Shown: piece by piece, positions 7,602 to 14,447 of the stretch
Position numbering within the stretch: the first letter of the stretch is position 1
Layout of the letters: each line of letters opens with the position of its first letter
Source: Methanobacteriota archaeon
GTDB lineage: Archaea; Thermoplasmatota; Poseidoniia; Poseidoniales; Thalassarchaeaceae
Reading direction: 5' to 3'
NCBI GenBank assembly: GCA_002727275.1
Contig: PBWO01000002.1
Span: 50,565 to 78,246 of the forward strand
DNA length: 27,682 nt
Notes under the pieces: model-generated
Told to the model about the DNA's origin: nothing
Seen by the model: the letters and a program-made list of their open reading frames with translations, nothing else
Databases searched by the model: none
Made by a program: the position numbers and the translations under genes

Positions 7602-9554
7602 TCACTCCGGAGGTACAATCCCGAGTTCAGTACTCCGGTTGGCAATCTCAGCGAAGATTGCGGCGACGAACTCATCTAGAGGAATTCCATTTTTCTGTCC
7701 TCCACTACGTTCTCTGACCGAAACGGTGTCTGAAGATGCCTCATCATCGCCGATAATTACCATGTATGCTGGGCGTTGCTTACGGTGAAGGCGAATCTTC
7801 CTGCCAATCGTGCTGTCTGAGTCATCTACCTGAACCCTGACTCCTGCCAGTTTGAGAGCTTCTTCCACTCTAGCAGCATGCTCCTTGTGCTTCTCTGAAA
7901 TGGTGATTATCTGGACTTGAATTGGTGAAAGCCATGTAGGAAAGTTTCCAGCCCAGTGCTCGGTTAGGAAAGCCACAAATCGCTCATGAGTAGATAGTGG
8001 TGCTCTGTGGATTACAAAGACCTCTCCATTCTCGGCCCCGGTTTCATCCTTGTAGGTCAGACCGAACCTTTCCTTGGCGGCAAAATCGAGCTGTATAGTG
8101 GACATCGACTCTTCTCGTCCAAGCAGGGTTGTGAACTGAATGTCGACCTTTGGGCCGTAGAATGCAGCTTCGTCTACCGCTTCGACATAAGGCACTCCTA
8201 GACTGTCCATTATCTGCCTGAGATGATTCTCAGTTGCGGCCCAATTCTCAGGCTGATCGATGTATTTCTCTGTCTTCTCAGGGTCCCATAGTGAGAGTCG
8301 GAAGTGGTAGTCCTCGAATCCAAAAGTGGAGTAGTAGTCCTGCACCATGCGGATGTTGTCAGCAAACTCTTGGGCCACTTGGTCGAGAGTGCAGTAGATA
8401 TGTGCATCATTCATCGATAGCATCCTGACGCGCAATAGTCCTGCAAGAGTTCCTGAAAGCTCGTTTCGGTATACTGTGCCGTACTCAGCGATGCGTAGAG
8501 TCAGGTCCCGGTAGGAACGCTTCTTGTTGCGGTAGACCAGATGGTGCATCGGACAATTCATCGCCTTCAGATAGTAAGTTCCGTCGTCCATCTCCATTGG
8601 AGGATACATTCCTTCTGCATAGTGCGGCAGGTGTCCGCTGGCCTCGAACAGTTGCTGCTTGCCCAGAACTGGAGTGGTGACTCGTTCGTATCCATATGCC
8701 TCCTCAGTCTCTATTGCGAAACGCTCGATTTCTGACTTGAGAATCTCGCCATTGGGGAGCCAGACTGGTAACCCTCTACCAATTAATTCGTCAATCATGT
8801 AGAGTTCCATCTCCTTGCCGATCTTCTTGTGGTCGCGCTTCCCAGCTTCCTCAATCTGACGCATCCTTTCCTTCAGCGCATCCTTGCTGGCATAACACAT
8901 GCCGTAGATTCTAACCAACGACTCACGCTTGCTGTCAGCTCTCCAGTAAGCCTGACTAGTGCTCGTAAGTCTGAACCAGCGCAGGTGAGAGGTGCTTGGT
9001 ACGTGGGGACCGCGGCATAAGTCTACGAAGTCGCCCTGACGGTATGCCGATGATCCGACATCGTGGCCGATGTTATCATCCATTATCTCGACTTTGAATT
9101 GGTTTCCTGCGAACATCTCTCGCAGCGATTCGTTGTCATGCTCCTCGCGAACTAGGGCATGGTTTGCTCGCACATGCTCGTTCATCTTCTTCTCAATGGC
9201 CTTGAGTTCCTCATCCCCAATAGGGTCCATGTGAAAATCATAGTAGAAGCCGTTGTCAATTGGAGGTCCGATGGTGGGTTTGGAGTCAGGGAACAATTCA
9301 GTGACTGCTTGAGCCAGTAGGTGGGCACAGGAGTGTCGCAAGATGTACAACCCCTCATCTGAGTCGCCTGAAATCGGCCGTACCAAGCAGTCCGAGTCGA
9401 GTACATGAGAGAAGTCGCGCTCAACACCGTCGACTAGGGCAGCGACGGCACCGGACTTCTTACCGTGGACATTCAGTATGACTTCGCCGGCAGTAATGCC
9501 GGATGCATACTCATGTGCTGCATCAGCACCTACATCGACTGAAATCATGCTCAT
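7602..9554 (-). CDS. thrS: Threonyl-tRNA synthetase, bacterial type
   Basis: Charges tRNA-Thr with threonine in the cytosol. The 650-residue protein has an N-terminal TGS domain (about 15-62), the N2 editing domain with H74-x3-H78 and C180/H184 (LCRGPH), and a class II catalytic core with zinc ligands C334, H385 and H516. Motif 2 is around R363 (EYGTVYRNE). The anticodon-binding domain fills the last 110 residues (PIQVQIITISEKH). This is the bacterial/eukaryotic architecture; many archaea instead carry a D-aminoacyl-tRNA-deacylase-like editing domain. The ATG at 9554 has GAGGA (9562-9566) 7 bases upstream; a second ATG follows two codons later. The upstream carbamate kinase is separated by a terminator-like hairpin, so thrS probably has its own promoter in the 73-base gap. 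TrhO follows after 7 bases. Confidence 0.97.
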   Translation of the reverse strand: MSMISVDVGADAAHEYASGITAGEVILNVHGKKSGAVAALVDGVERDFSHVLDSDCLVRPISGDSDEGLYILRHSCAHLLAQAVTELFPDSKPTIGPPIDNGFYYDFHMDPIGDEELKAIEKKMNEHVRANHALVREEHDNESLREMFAGNQFKVEIMDDNIGHDVGSSAYRQGDFVDLCRGPHVPSTSHLRWFRLTSTSQAYWRADSKRESLVRIYGMCYASKDALKERMRQIEEAGKRDHKKIGKEMELYMIDELIGRGLPVWLPNGEILKSEIERFAIETEEAYGYERVTTPVLGKQQLFEASGHLPHYAEGMYPPMEMDDGTYYLKAMNCPMHHLVYRNKKRSYRDLTLRIAEYGTVYRNELSGTLAGLLRVRMLSMNDAHIYCTLDQVAQEFADNIRMVQDYYSTFGFEDYHFRLSLWDPEKTEKYIDQPENWAATENHLRQIMDSLGVPYVEAVDEAAFYGPKVDIQFTTLLGREESMSTIQLDFAAKERFGLTYKDETGAENGEVFVIHRAPLSTHERFVAFLTEHWAGNFPTWLSPIQVQIITISEKHKEHAARVEEALKLAGVRVQVDDSDSTIGRKIRLHRKQRPAYMVIIGDDEASSDTVSVRERSGGQKNGIPLDEFVAAIFAEIANRSTELGIVPPE

Positions 9555-9604
9555 CGCAGCGTCCTCAACGCGTTGGCGAGGCGCATCGGATATGAAGCCA
9601 ATCG

Positions 9605-9625
9605 AAAAAACAGGCCGTAGGCCTG
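9605..9625 (-). terminator. Intrinsic-type terminator downstream of carbamate kinase
   Basis: Read on the minus strand, two bases after the carbamate kinase stop codon comes a perfect 6-base-pair hairpin, CAGGCC-TAC-GGCCTG, followed at once by six T residues. This is the textbook bacterial Rho-independent arrangement. Archaeal RNA polymerase also stops at T-tracts, without needing the hairpin. It would separate carbamate kinase transcription from thrS. Confidence 0.75.
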
Positions 9626-9627
9626 AA

Positions 9628-10536
9628 TCACCTAAGTATGAACTGGGTTCCGGCAGTACCGTCCACCATGCCCTGCATATCGGACAAAGCCCCGATTACA
9701 GCTCGGCCTCCTGATCTTGCCACAAAGTCACAAGCGGCCTCGACTTTTGGGCCCATTGAACCCTCTTCGAAATCATACTCATTTGCCTCTTCAGGAGTAA
9801 TCCGGTCTATCCTGCGAGCATCCTCAGTTCCCCAGTCAAGATACACTCCATCGGTGTCAGTGGCGAGAATTAGCAGAGATGCATCGAGCTCGAACGCCAA
9901 CAGAGCACTTGCCCTGTCCTTGTCAATCACGACCTCGGCCCCTTCCAATTTACCATCCTCAGTGTAAACTGTTGGAATTCCCCCTCCACCAGCGCATATT
10001 ACGGTGCAACCCTGCTTGAGTAGCCAGTGTATCGGCCTCATCTCGAAGATTCTTTGTGGGTCAGGAGAAGCAACAACCCTGCGCCAGTGCTCACCATCCG
10101 GTGCGATGCTCCACCCTCTCTCCTTGGCGAGTCGTTTGGCCTCGTCTTCGCTGTACACCGGCCCAATCGGCTTGGTAGGGTTATCGAAAGCCGGATCCTC
10201 CGGATCTACCTCTACCATCGTGAGAATTGCGGCCAAGGGTTCCTCCATTGGAAGTAAATTTCCGAGCTCCTGCTCGATCATATAACCAATCATCCCCTCA
10301 GTTTGAGCCCCTAGGATGTCGAGAGGATATTCCTCAACTTCCTCGTATGCAGCTGACTGCAGAGACAGAAGGCCGACCTGCGGCCCGTTACCATGTGAGA
10401 TTACGAGTTGGTACTCCGTGGCTAGGGGTGCCAAGGCTTCGGCTGCTACAGCCACATTGGCGCGTTGGTTCTCCGCTGTGAGTGGTTCGCCCCTTCTCAG
10501 CAGGGCGTTGCCACCTAGAGCAACCACGACCCTCAT
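9628..10536 (-). CDS. arcC: Carbamate kinase
   Basis: Reversibly transfers phosphate between carbamoyl phosphate and ADP, giving ATP, ammonia and CO2, or in reverse supplying carbamoyl phosphate. The 302-residue amino-acid-kinase-fold protein shows ALGGNALL at 6-13, SHGNGPQVG near 48-56, PIGPVYS near 125, a glycine-rich GGGGIPTVY near 190, DKDRASALLAFELDA near 212 and DTDGVYLDWG near 235, ending with the GSMGPKVEAA motif. Length matches the family (about 300-315). The ATG at 10536 has no Shine-Dalgarno, but an AT-rich GATAA/TTATC box is centred 27 bases upstream, which suits a leaderless mRNA. It diverges from the NAD-kinase-like gene. No arginine deiminase or ornithine carbamoyltransferase is adjacent, so its pathway (arginine, agmatine or allantoin breakdown) is undetermined. 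Confidence 0.96.
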   Translation of the reverse strand: MRVVVALGGNALLRRGEPLTAENQRANVAVAAEALAPLATEYQLVISHGNGPQVGLLSLQSAAYEEVEEYPLDILGAQTEGMIGYMIEQELGNLLPMEEPLAAILTMVEVDPEDPAFDNPTKPIGPVYSEDEAKRLAKERGWSIAPDGEHWRRVVASPDPQRIFEMRPIHWLLKQGCTVICAGGGGIPTVYTEDGKLEGAEVVIDKDRASALLAFELDASLLILATDTDGVYLDWGTEDARRIDRITPEEANEYDFEEGSMGPKVEAACDFVARSGGRAVIGALSDMQGMVDGTAGTQFILR

Positions 10537-10559
10537 GCTGCTGTCGCGCGAGCATGAAG

Positions 10560-10568
10560 CGATAAGAA
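10560..10568. promoter_or_regulatory. Shared AT-rich box between divergent arcC and NAD-kinase-like gene
   Basis: The 53-base gap between the two divergent ATGs contains CGATAAGAA, TTCTTATCG on the other strand. Its centre (10563) lies 27 bases from both start codons, near the usual archaeal TATA-box to start distance. It may serve arcC as a leaderless promoter. The plus-strand gene has in addition a GGAGG ribosome-binding site at 10581-10585. Confidence 0.45.
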
Positions 10569-10589
10569 CACAGGCCCGTTGGAGGAGTC

Positions 10590-11735
10590 ATGGTGCGACT
10601 TGGGCTGCTTGTCAATCCCGACGCCGGTCTCGGGGGTCGCCTCGGTCTGAAGGGCTCTGATGGCCAGGCTGAACTCGCTCGCTCGATGGGTGCAGAAGAT
10701 CGTTCAGGGCCTCGCATGAGAGCCATGCTGGAACACTTCTCATCAATCCACAGGGCCGGGTTTGAAGAGATCTCTTGGGTTACTAGCGAGGGACGGATGG
10801 GAACTGAATGGCTCCCGGAAGCAGAGATAGGCTCGATTAGTACGGTCCATTCGAGTAGTGGAGGGACTTCTGCTACTGACACTCAAGATGCCGTCAATTC
10901 ACTTCTTGAGTCAGAAATCGACCTACTGGTCTACGCCGGCGGTGACGGAACTACACGCGATGTGGTGGCTGCATTGGAATCAGCAGAATCTCCTGAAACT
11001 CCTGTAATCGGTGTGCCGACAGGAGTTAAGATGCACTCAGGCTGCTTCGCAGCCTCTCCCAAGGCAGCCGCAGAAGCGCTCTCATCTTGGCTCATAGGGG
11101 ACTTACTCCTAGCAAGCACAGAGGTACTGGACCTTGACGAGGACTTGTACAGACAAGGCAAGTGGGTAGTCAGACTGTATGCAGAGGCAATGACCCCTTC
11201 GAGTCCTAGGTGGATGCAGGGATCTAAGCAGAGGATTGAGGCTAGTGGAGAAGAGGACACCACTGAGGGACTGGCTGACCACGTCCGTGAGTTGCTGGTA
11301 AGTGATGACCGCATGCTAATCTGGGGCTCGGGAGGAACCTTGCGCAGGATAGCGGAGATGAATGAGTTCCAGCCCACAAACCTCGGCATCGATGCCACAA
11401 TTGGAAACGAGCAGGTTGGAACCGATCTTAGCGAGTCTGACCTGCTTGCATTGCTATCTGGACATGATGGGGCAACCACTCTACTTCTCTCACCAATGGG
11501 TGGACAGGGGTTCCTGATTGGCAGAGGCAACCTACAACTTTCGCCGCAAGTTCTCAGACTAATCGGAATCGACAACATACTGGGAGTAGTCACTCCAGCC
11601 AAATTACTGTCAGTTCGCCGACTGAGAATAGAGACGGGAGATCCTGAACTGGATGCGGACTTCGCAGCCATGCGCTACATGAAAGTACTACAGGGCTACA
11701 GAACGACAAGAGTGCTGCCGGTTACAGTCGACTAA
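10590..11735 (+). CDS. ATP-NAD/AcoX kinase family protein (COG3199), probable NAD kinase
   Basis: Predicted to phosphorylate NAD or a related diphosphate cofactor. The 381-residue protein begins with VRLGLLVNPDAGLGGRLGLK, the typical COG3199 N-terminus, and carries the NAD-kinase/diacylglycerol-kinase-fold signature GGDGTTRDV at 117-125, followed by VIGVPTGVKMHSG (139-151), which also occurs in this family. A glycine-rich LLLSPMGGQGFLIGRGN lies in the C-terminal half. The start has GGAGG (10581-10585) four bases before the ATG. The next gene follows 32 bases after the stop and has its own TATA-like box. The exact substrate (NAD, or a small molecule as in AcoX-linked operons) is not shown by the sequence. 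No acetoin catabolism genes are nearby, which favours an NAD-kinase role. Confidence 0.88.
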   Translation: MVRLGLLVNPDAGLGGRLGLKGSDGQAELARSMGAEDRSGPRMRAMLEHFSSIHRAGFEEISWVTSEGRMGTEWLPEAEIGSISTVHSSSGGTSATDTQDAVNSLLESEIDLLVYAGGDGTTRDVVAALESAESPETPVIGVPTGVKMHSGCFAASPKAAAEALSSWLIGDLLLASTEVLDLDEDLYRQGKWVVRLYAEAMTPSSPRWMQGSKQRIEASGEEDTTEGLADHVRELLVSDDRMLIWGSGGTLRRIAEMNEFQPTNLGIDATIGNEQVGTDLSESDLLALLSGHDGATTLLLSPMGGQGFLIGRGNLQLSPQVLRLIGIDNILGVVTPAKLLSVRRLRIETGDPELDADFAAMRYMKVLQGYRTTRVLPVTVD

Positions 11736-11736
11736 A

Positions 11737-11745
11737 CCTTTATCC
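11737..11745 (+). promoter_or_regulatory. Candidate TATA box for a leaderless AhpC/TSA-family gene
   Basis: CCTTTATCC is centred 27 bases upstream of the ATG at 11768, and no Shine-Dalgarno stands between them. This matches the archaeal TATA-to-start-site distance and would place transcription start at the ATG itself. Confidence 0.5.
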
Positions 11746-11767
11746 TATTGTGGCTGACTTGTGTGTT

Positions 11768-12415
11768 ATGAGTTCCACTGATAGGCTTGTTGAAGACGCA
11801 GAGAATGAATGGCTTGAGATATGGGTGGCCGGACCGGGAGATAAGCGATCGGATCCCCTAAATCCGGGAAATAGCGCACCTGATCTTGAGTTGTTAGATC
11901 ACACCGGAACCCCACGCAAACTGTCCTCATTCTGGTCAGACGGCCCGGCACTTTTGATGTTCTGGCGCCACTTTGGTTGCGGATGTGGCCTCGATCGAGC
12001 GTCAAGACTCAGTGAGGAGTATGCCGACTACCTTGACGCTGGAATCAATCCTGTCATTATTGGTCAAGGTGAGCCAGAGCGAGCTGCAGAATACCGCGAT
12101 AAGTACGACATATCATGTCCTATCCTCTGCGATCCAGAGTACACTGTTTACTCCGCCTACGGTCTTGGAAACTTCGGCTTAGAACAGGTCCTGTACGACG
12201 CTCCTGAGGAAACATGGTGCCATTCGAAGGAGATCGGACTTGACTTTCAAGAGGCAAGGCGTGCCATCAATCGCCCTCTCGTTGATAATCCGTGGATGTC
12301 TACAGGTGAGTTCCTAGTAGATTCCTCGGGTACGGTTCGCACCACCTATGCCTACCAATACTGCTCAGACTATCCCGACGCTAGAGTATTCACTACTGCA
12401 GCCAAGATTCTCTGA
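11768..12415 (+). CDS. Thioredoxin-fold AhpC/TSA (peroxiredoxin-like) protein
   Basis: Probable thiol-based redox protein of the AhpC/TSA superfamily, near the peroxiredoxin-like group that has a RHFGC motif. The 215-residue product has NSAPDLELLDHTG (about 35-47), the strand PALLMFWRHFGCGCG (60-74) and a later strand-rich region with FLVDSSGTVRTTY that closes the thioredoxin fold. The presumed active site is C71-G-C73, a C-x-C rather than the more usual C-x-x-C or T-x-x-C, so peroxidase activity is not certain. A second cysteine pair lies in SCPILCDPEY. The frame extends to a GTG at 11750, but the ATG at 11768 fits both the domain and the TATA-like box. A small membrane protein gene follows after 29 bases, probably co-transcribed. 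Confidence 0.85.
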   Translation: MSSTDRLVEDAENEWLEIWVAGPGDKRSDPLNPGNSAPDLELLDHTGTPRKLSSFWSDGPALLMFWRHFGCGCGLDRASRLSEEYADYLDAGINPVIIGQGEPERAAEYRDKYDISCPILCDPEYTVYSAYGLGNFGLEQVLYDAPEETWCHSKEIGLDFQEARRAINRPLVDNPWMSTGEFLVDSSGTVRTTYAYQYCSDYPDARVFTTAAKIL

Positions 12416-12444
12416 ATAATGGGAACTCGAGGGAGAGTTACCAG

Positions 12445-12714
12445 ATGTTTGACTCCGTGATCGAGTTAGCACACAGCGAGTTGGTGGCCTACTTCGGGAT
12501 GATTCTGATACTCAGTGCCTTCTTTCTTGAGACTCGAGACATTCTGCACAGCAAGGAGCGCCCCTATCTGATACTCATGGCCCTCGGCTCCGGCCTGCTT
12601 GCCGTCCGGGCTTACCTCATAGACGAGTGGGCCTTCTTCATACTGGAAGTAGCCTGGTTCGCTGCCGCTGTTCTCGGTCTGTGGTCGCTGGGAACCGCTC
12701 TAAAAAATAGGTAA
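12445..12714 (+). CDS. Small three-helix membrane protein (CBU_0592-like)
   Basis: An 89-residue hydrophobic protein with three predicted transmembrane helices at about 14-28, 42-59 and 64-85. The pattern of a short polar N-terminus, then LVAYFGMILILSAFF, and a final helix rich in W, A and G resembles the small CBU_0592-like family of unknown function. The ATG is preceded by GAGGGAG (12429-12435). It follows the AhpC/TSA-family gene by 29 bases on the same strand and ends 40 bases before the convergent cupin gene. No catalytic residues are apparent. Confidence 0.8.
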   Translation: MFDSVIELAHSELVAYFGMILILSAFFLETRDILHSKERPYLILMALGSGLLAVRAYLIDEWAFFILEVAWFAAAVLGLWSLGTALKNR

Positions 12715-12754
12715 TCCTGGGCTCTACTGAAGTATCATTCTGTATCGGATTGGT

Positions 12755-13114
12755 TCAGATCCAGACGTCATTGGATGCGGTCAGGTCACCTTCGGTGTTA
12801 CCTGTATTCACAACTCCGCGCGGCTCGATAATCATCACTTTGCACTCTTCCTCGGCATACGGCTTGTGCTCAACTCCTTTCGGAACGACATACATCTCTC
12901 CTTCACCCAACTCAACAGTCTTGTCCTCAAACTCAATCTTCATCTCGCCCTCGATGACGATGAATGTCTCATCCGTGTCGGCGTGGTTGTGCCAGACGAA
13001 TTCTCCCTTGATTTTGACCAATTTGAACTGGTAGTCGTTCATCTCTGCAATGACCTTAGGCGACCAGTGGTCAGAAAATTTCTCGAGTTTATCTTTCAGG
13101 TTGATTTTGCTCAT
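12755..13114 (-). CDS. Single-domain cupin protein
   Basis: A 119-residue small beta-barrel protein. Cupin motif 1 reads WHNHADTDETFIVIEG (41-56) with probable metal ligands H42, H44 and E49; motif 2 gives VVPKGVEHKPYAEE (76-89) with H83. This is a complete metal-binding set, so an enzyme (dioxygenase or isomerase) or a small-ligand sensor is possible; the substrate cannot be inferred. The gene starts 10 bases after the NcsA/TtuA stop and is probably its operon partner. The upstream sequence contains AGGTGG as a weak ribosome-binding site. It converges on the small membrane protein with no visible terminator hairpin. Confidence 0.92.
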   Translation of the reverse strand: MSKINLKDKLEKFSDHWSPKVIAEMNDYQFKLVKIKGEFVWHNHADTDETFIVIEGEMKIEFEDKTVELGEGEMYVVPKGVEHKPYAEEECKVMIIEPRGVVNTGNTEGDLTASNDVWI

Positions 13115-13124
13115 TCCTTACCAC

Positions 13125-14126
13125 CTAGGCCGTCTCTGCCAGCCATCTTTTCATCGTGCAGGCCTGACAGACCTCTCTGCTCGTCACCTCACCACACTCA
13201 GTGCAGTTGCGGACCTCTGAGGTCGGATTTCTCTCTGTCTCTCGGTGAATTCTACGAATCTCATCTAGAGAATGTAGTAGACCGTGCCTTGCTCCTGGAG
13301 TCATCGACTCCATCTGTGCTACTATTCCTCTGCTCTGTTGGCGCATCGCACCGGGTGCGTGGGGGCAGTCGCCGTGGTGAATTGGGAGGTTTTGGCATAT
13401 TGCATGTGCATGGATCTCCTGCTCTGGAATCCATCTCAGAGGTACGATTCTGGGAGCGATTCCATCTATCGGGTTCTCGGTATGAGGGGCGAGTCTTACC
13501 GAGCGTTCAATCTCTCCTTTCTGGAAATTCATCAAAATTGATTGTGCCATATCATCGAGATTATGCCCTAGAGCCATGACATCTGCATCCACCTTCTCAG
13601 CAAGTGCATTCAATCCCTGTCGACGGAAAACACCGCAAAAAGAACATGGCATCATTCCCTTGGCCTCGTCGTAATTCTCTCCCATCTTCGGTATTCGAGT
13701 TACAACTTCGTCCATCCTCTCGTATCCGATATCCTCGTAACTTAGAGTCTCGAATCTCACGCCCAATTGCTCTGCAAGTTCTCTGGCGCACTCCAGTGAT
13801 GGTGCTCTGTAGCCGTCAATGCCCTCATCCACACAGCCGGCAATCAATTCGAGATCACGTCGGCGTGACAAGATATCGTGCAGCATCGTCAGTAGTACAG
13901 CAGAGTCCTTGCCACCTGAGACGGCAACCAAGATTCGGTACGGGGTGCCGTCCTCATGCCTAGCATCCTTGGGTAGTTTGAGCTGTTGTCTGAGCTCTTT
14001 GGAAGTTCTCTTCCTGATTGAAGACCCGAGGTGCTTGCCACATAGGTGCTGGCCGCTGTACTCCTGATGCACCACAGAAGGGTAGTCACAGCGGCTACAT
14101 GACTCGACCGAGATTGCGGGTGGCAT
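13125..14126 (-). CDS. tRNA 2-thiouridine synthetase, NcsA/TtuA family
   Basis: ATP-pyrophosphatase-type enzyme that adenylates a tRNA uridine (U34 for NcsA/Ncs6, U54 for TtuA) and replaces its 2-oxygen with sulfur. Counting from the ATG at 14126 (333 residues), there is an N-terminal zinc finger (C10-x2-C13 and C29-x2-H32), the PP-loop S70-G-G-K-D-S75, cysteines C161-x2-C164 and C254 in the positions that hold the [4Fe-4S] cluster in TtuA, and a C-terminal zinc finger (C308-x2-C311, C320-x2-C323). The frame stays open to an ATG at 14195. I prefer 14126 because the zinc finger then sits near the start, as in the family, and a TTGAA box lies about 27 bases upstream. The longer form would leave only 24 bases to the divergent gene. 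U34 or U54 specificity cannot be decided here. Confidence 0.93.
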   Translation of the reverse strand: MPPAISVESCSRCDYPSVVHQEYSGQHLCGKHLGSSIRKRTSKELRQQLKLPKDARHEDGTPYRILVAVSGGKDSAVLLTMLHDILSRRRDLELIAGCVDEGIDGYRAPSLECARELAEQLGVRFETLSYEDIGYERMDEVVTRIPKMGENYDEAKGMMPCSFCGVFRRQGLNALAEKVDADVMALGHNLDDMAQSILMNFQKGEIERSVRLAPHTENPIDGIAPRIVPLRWIPEQEIHAHAICQNLPIHHGDCPHAPGAMRQQSRGIVAQMESMTPGARHGLLHSLDEIRRIHRETERNPTSEVRNCTECGEVTSREVCQACTMKRWLAETA

Positions 14127-14154
14127 GCGGTTCGCTACGAGTAATCGAGTTTCA

Positions 14155-14191
14155 ATCCACCGAACTAGAGAATTGTGGTTTTGCGGTGGAT
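14155..14191. repeat. Inverted repeat ATCCACCG/CGGTGGAT upstream of ncsA/ttuA
   Basis: Perfect 8-base arms at 14155-14162 and 14184-14191, separated by 21 bases, lie between the preferred ncsA start and the divergent small membrane protein. If the longer ncsA start were used, the repeat would be inside coding sequence. It is a possible operator or 5'-UTR hairpin. Confidence 0.4.
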
Positions 14192-14219
14192 TCATGTCCC
14201 CAATGTGTGTGTTAGAGAC

Positions 14220-14447
14220 ATGGAAGACGGTCTGCCGTTACCGGGGCATCCCGCTAAGACGGCCACGAGAAATTCCTCTCTGCTTGAGCGGGTATTGTTT
14301 GTAATCTCAGCATTTGGCGTTTACACCTACTTCGATGTCCTCGACTTTTTGCCCTTCCCGGCAGCTCTAGTGGTTGCTGTACTTGCTGTGCCAATTCTTG
14401 CTGAGGTAATGATTCGAATTGCTGCTGGAGTAGGACTGTTTCCCTAG
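14220..14447 (+). CDS. Small two-helix membrane protein, unknown function
   Basis: A 75-residue protein with a polar N-terminus (1-20) and two hydrophobic helices at about 22-40 and 45-66, with proline and glycine breaks between them. I recognise no family. The frame is open to a GTG at 14175, but that would overlap the promoter region of the divergent ncsA gene; ATG 14220 is preferred. There is no Shine-Dalgarno. Its last 4 bases overlap the convergent 409-residue membrane protein. The size and clean membrane pattern support a real gene, but it could be a chance frame. Confidence 0.6.
   Translation: MEDGLPLPGHPAKTATRNSSLLERVLFVISAFGVYTYFDVLDFLPFPAALVVAVLAVPILAEVMIRIAAGVGLFP

Noticed and set aside
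7595..7675. N-terminal 27-codon extension of TrhO
   Set aside because: It would overlap the end of thrS and adds residues absent from the family; the ATG at 7594 restores the usual start.
10931..11671. 246-codon minus-strand open frame
   Set aside because: Antisense to the NAD-kinase-like gene; serine- and proline-rich product without domains, typical of a mirror frame.
12424..12439. AACTC/GAGTT inverted repeat before the small membrane protein
   Set aside because: Only 5-base arms; overlaps a plain ribosome-binding site and is easily chance.
12715..12754. Possible terminator between the convergent small membrane protein and cupin genes
   Set aside because: No stem of useful length and no T-tract is visible on either strand.
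12866..13579. 237-codon plus-strand open frame
   Set aside because: It lies antisense to the cupin and ncsA/ttuA genes, both with intact motifs, and its product has shadow-like serine/leucine composition.
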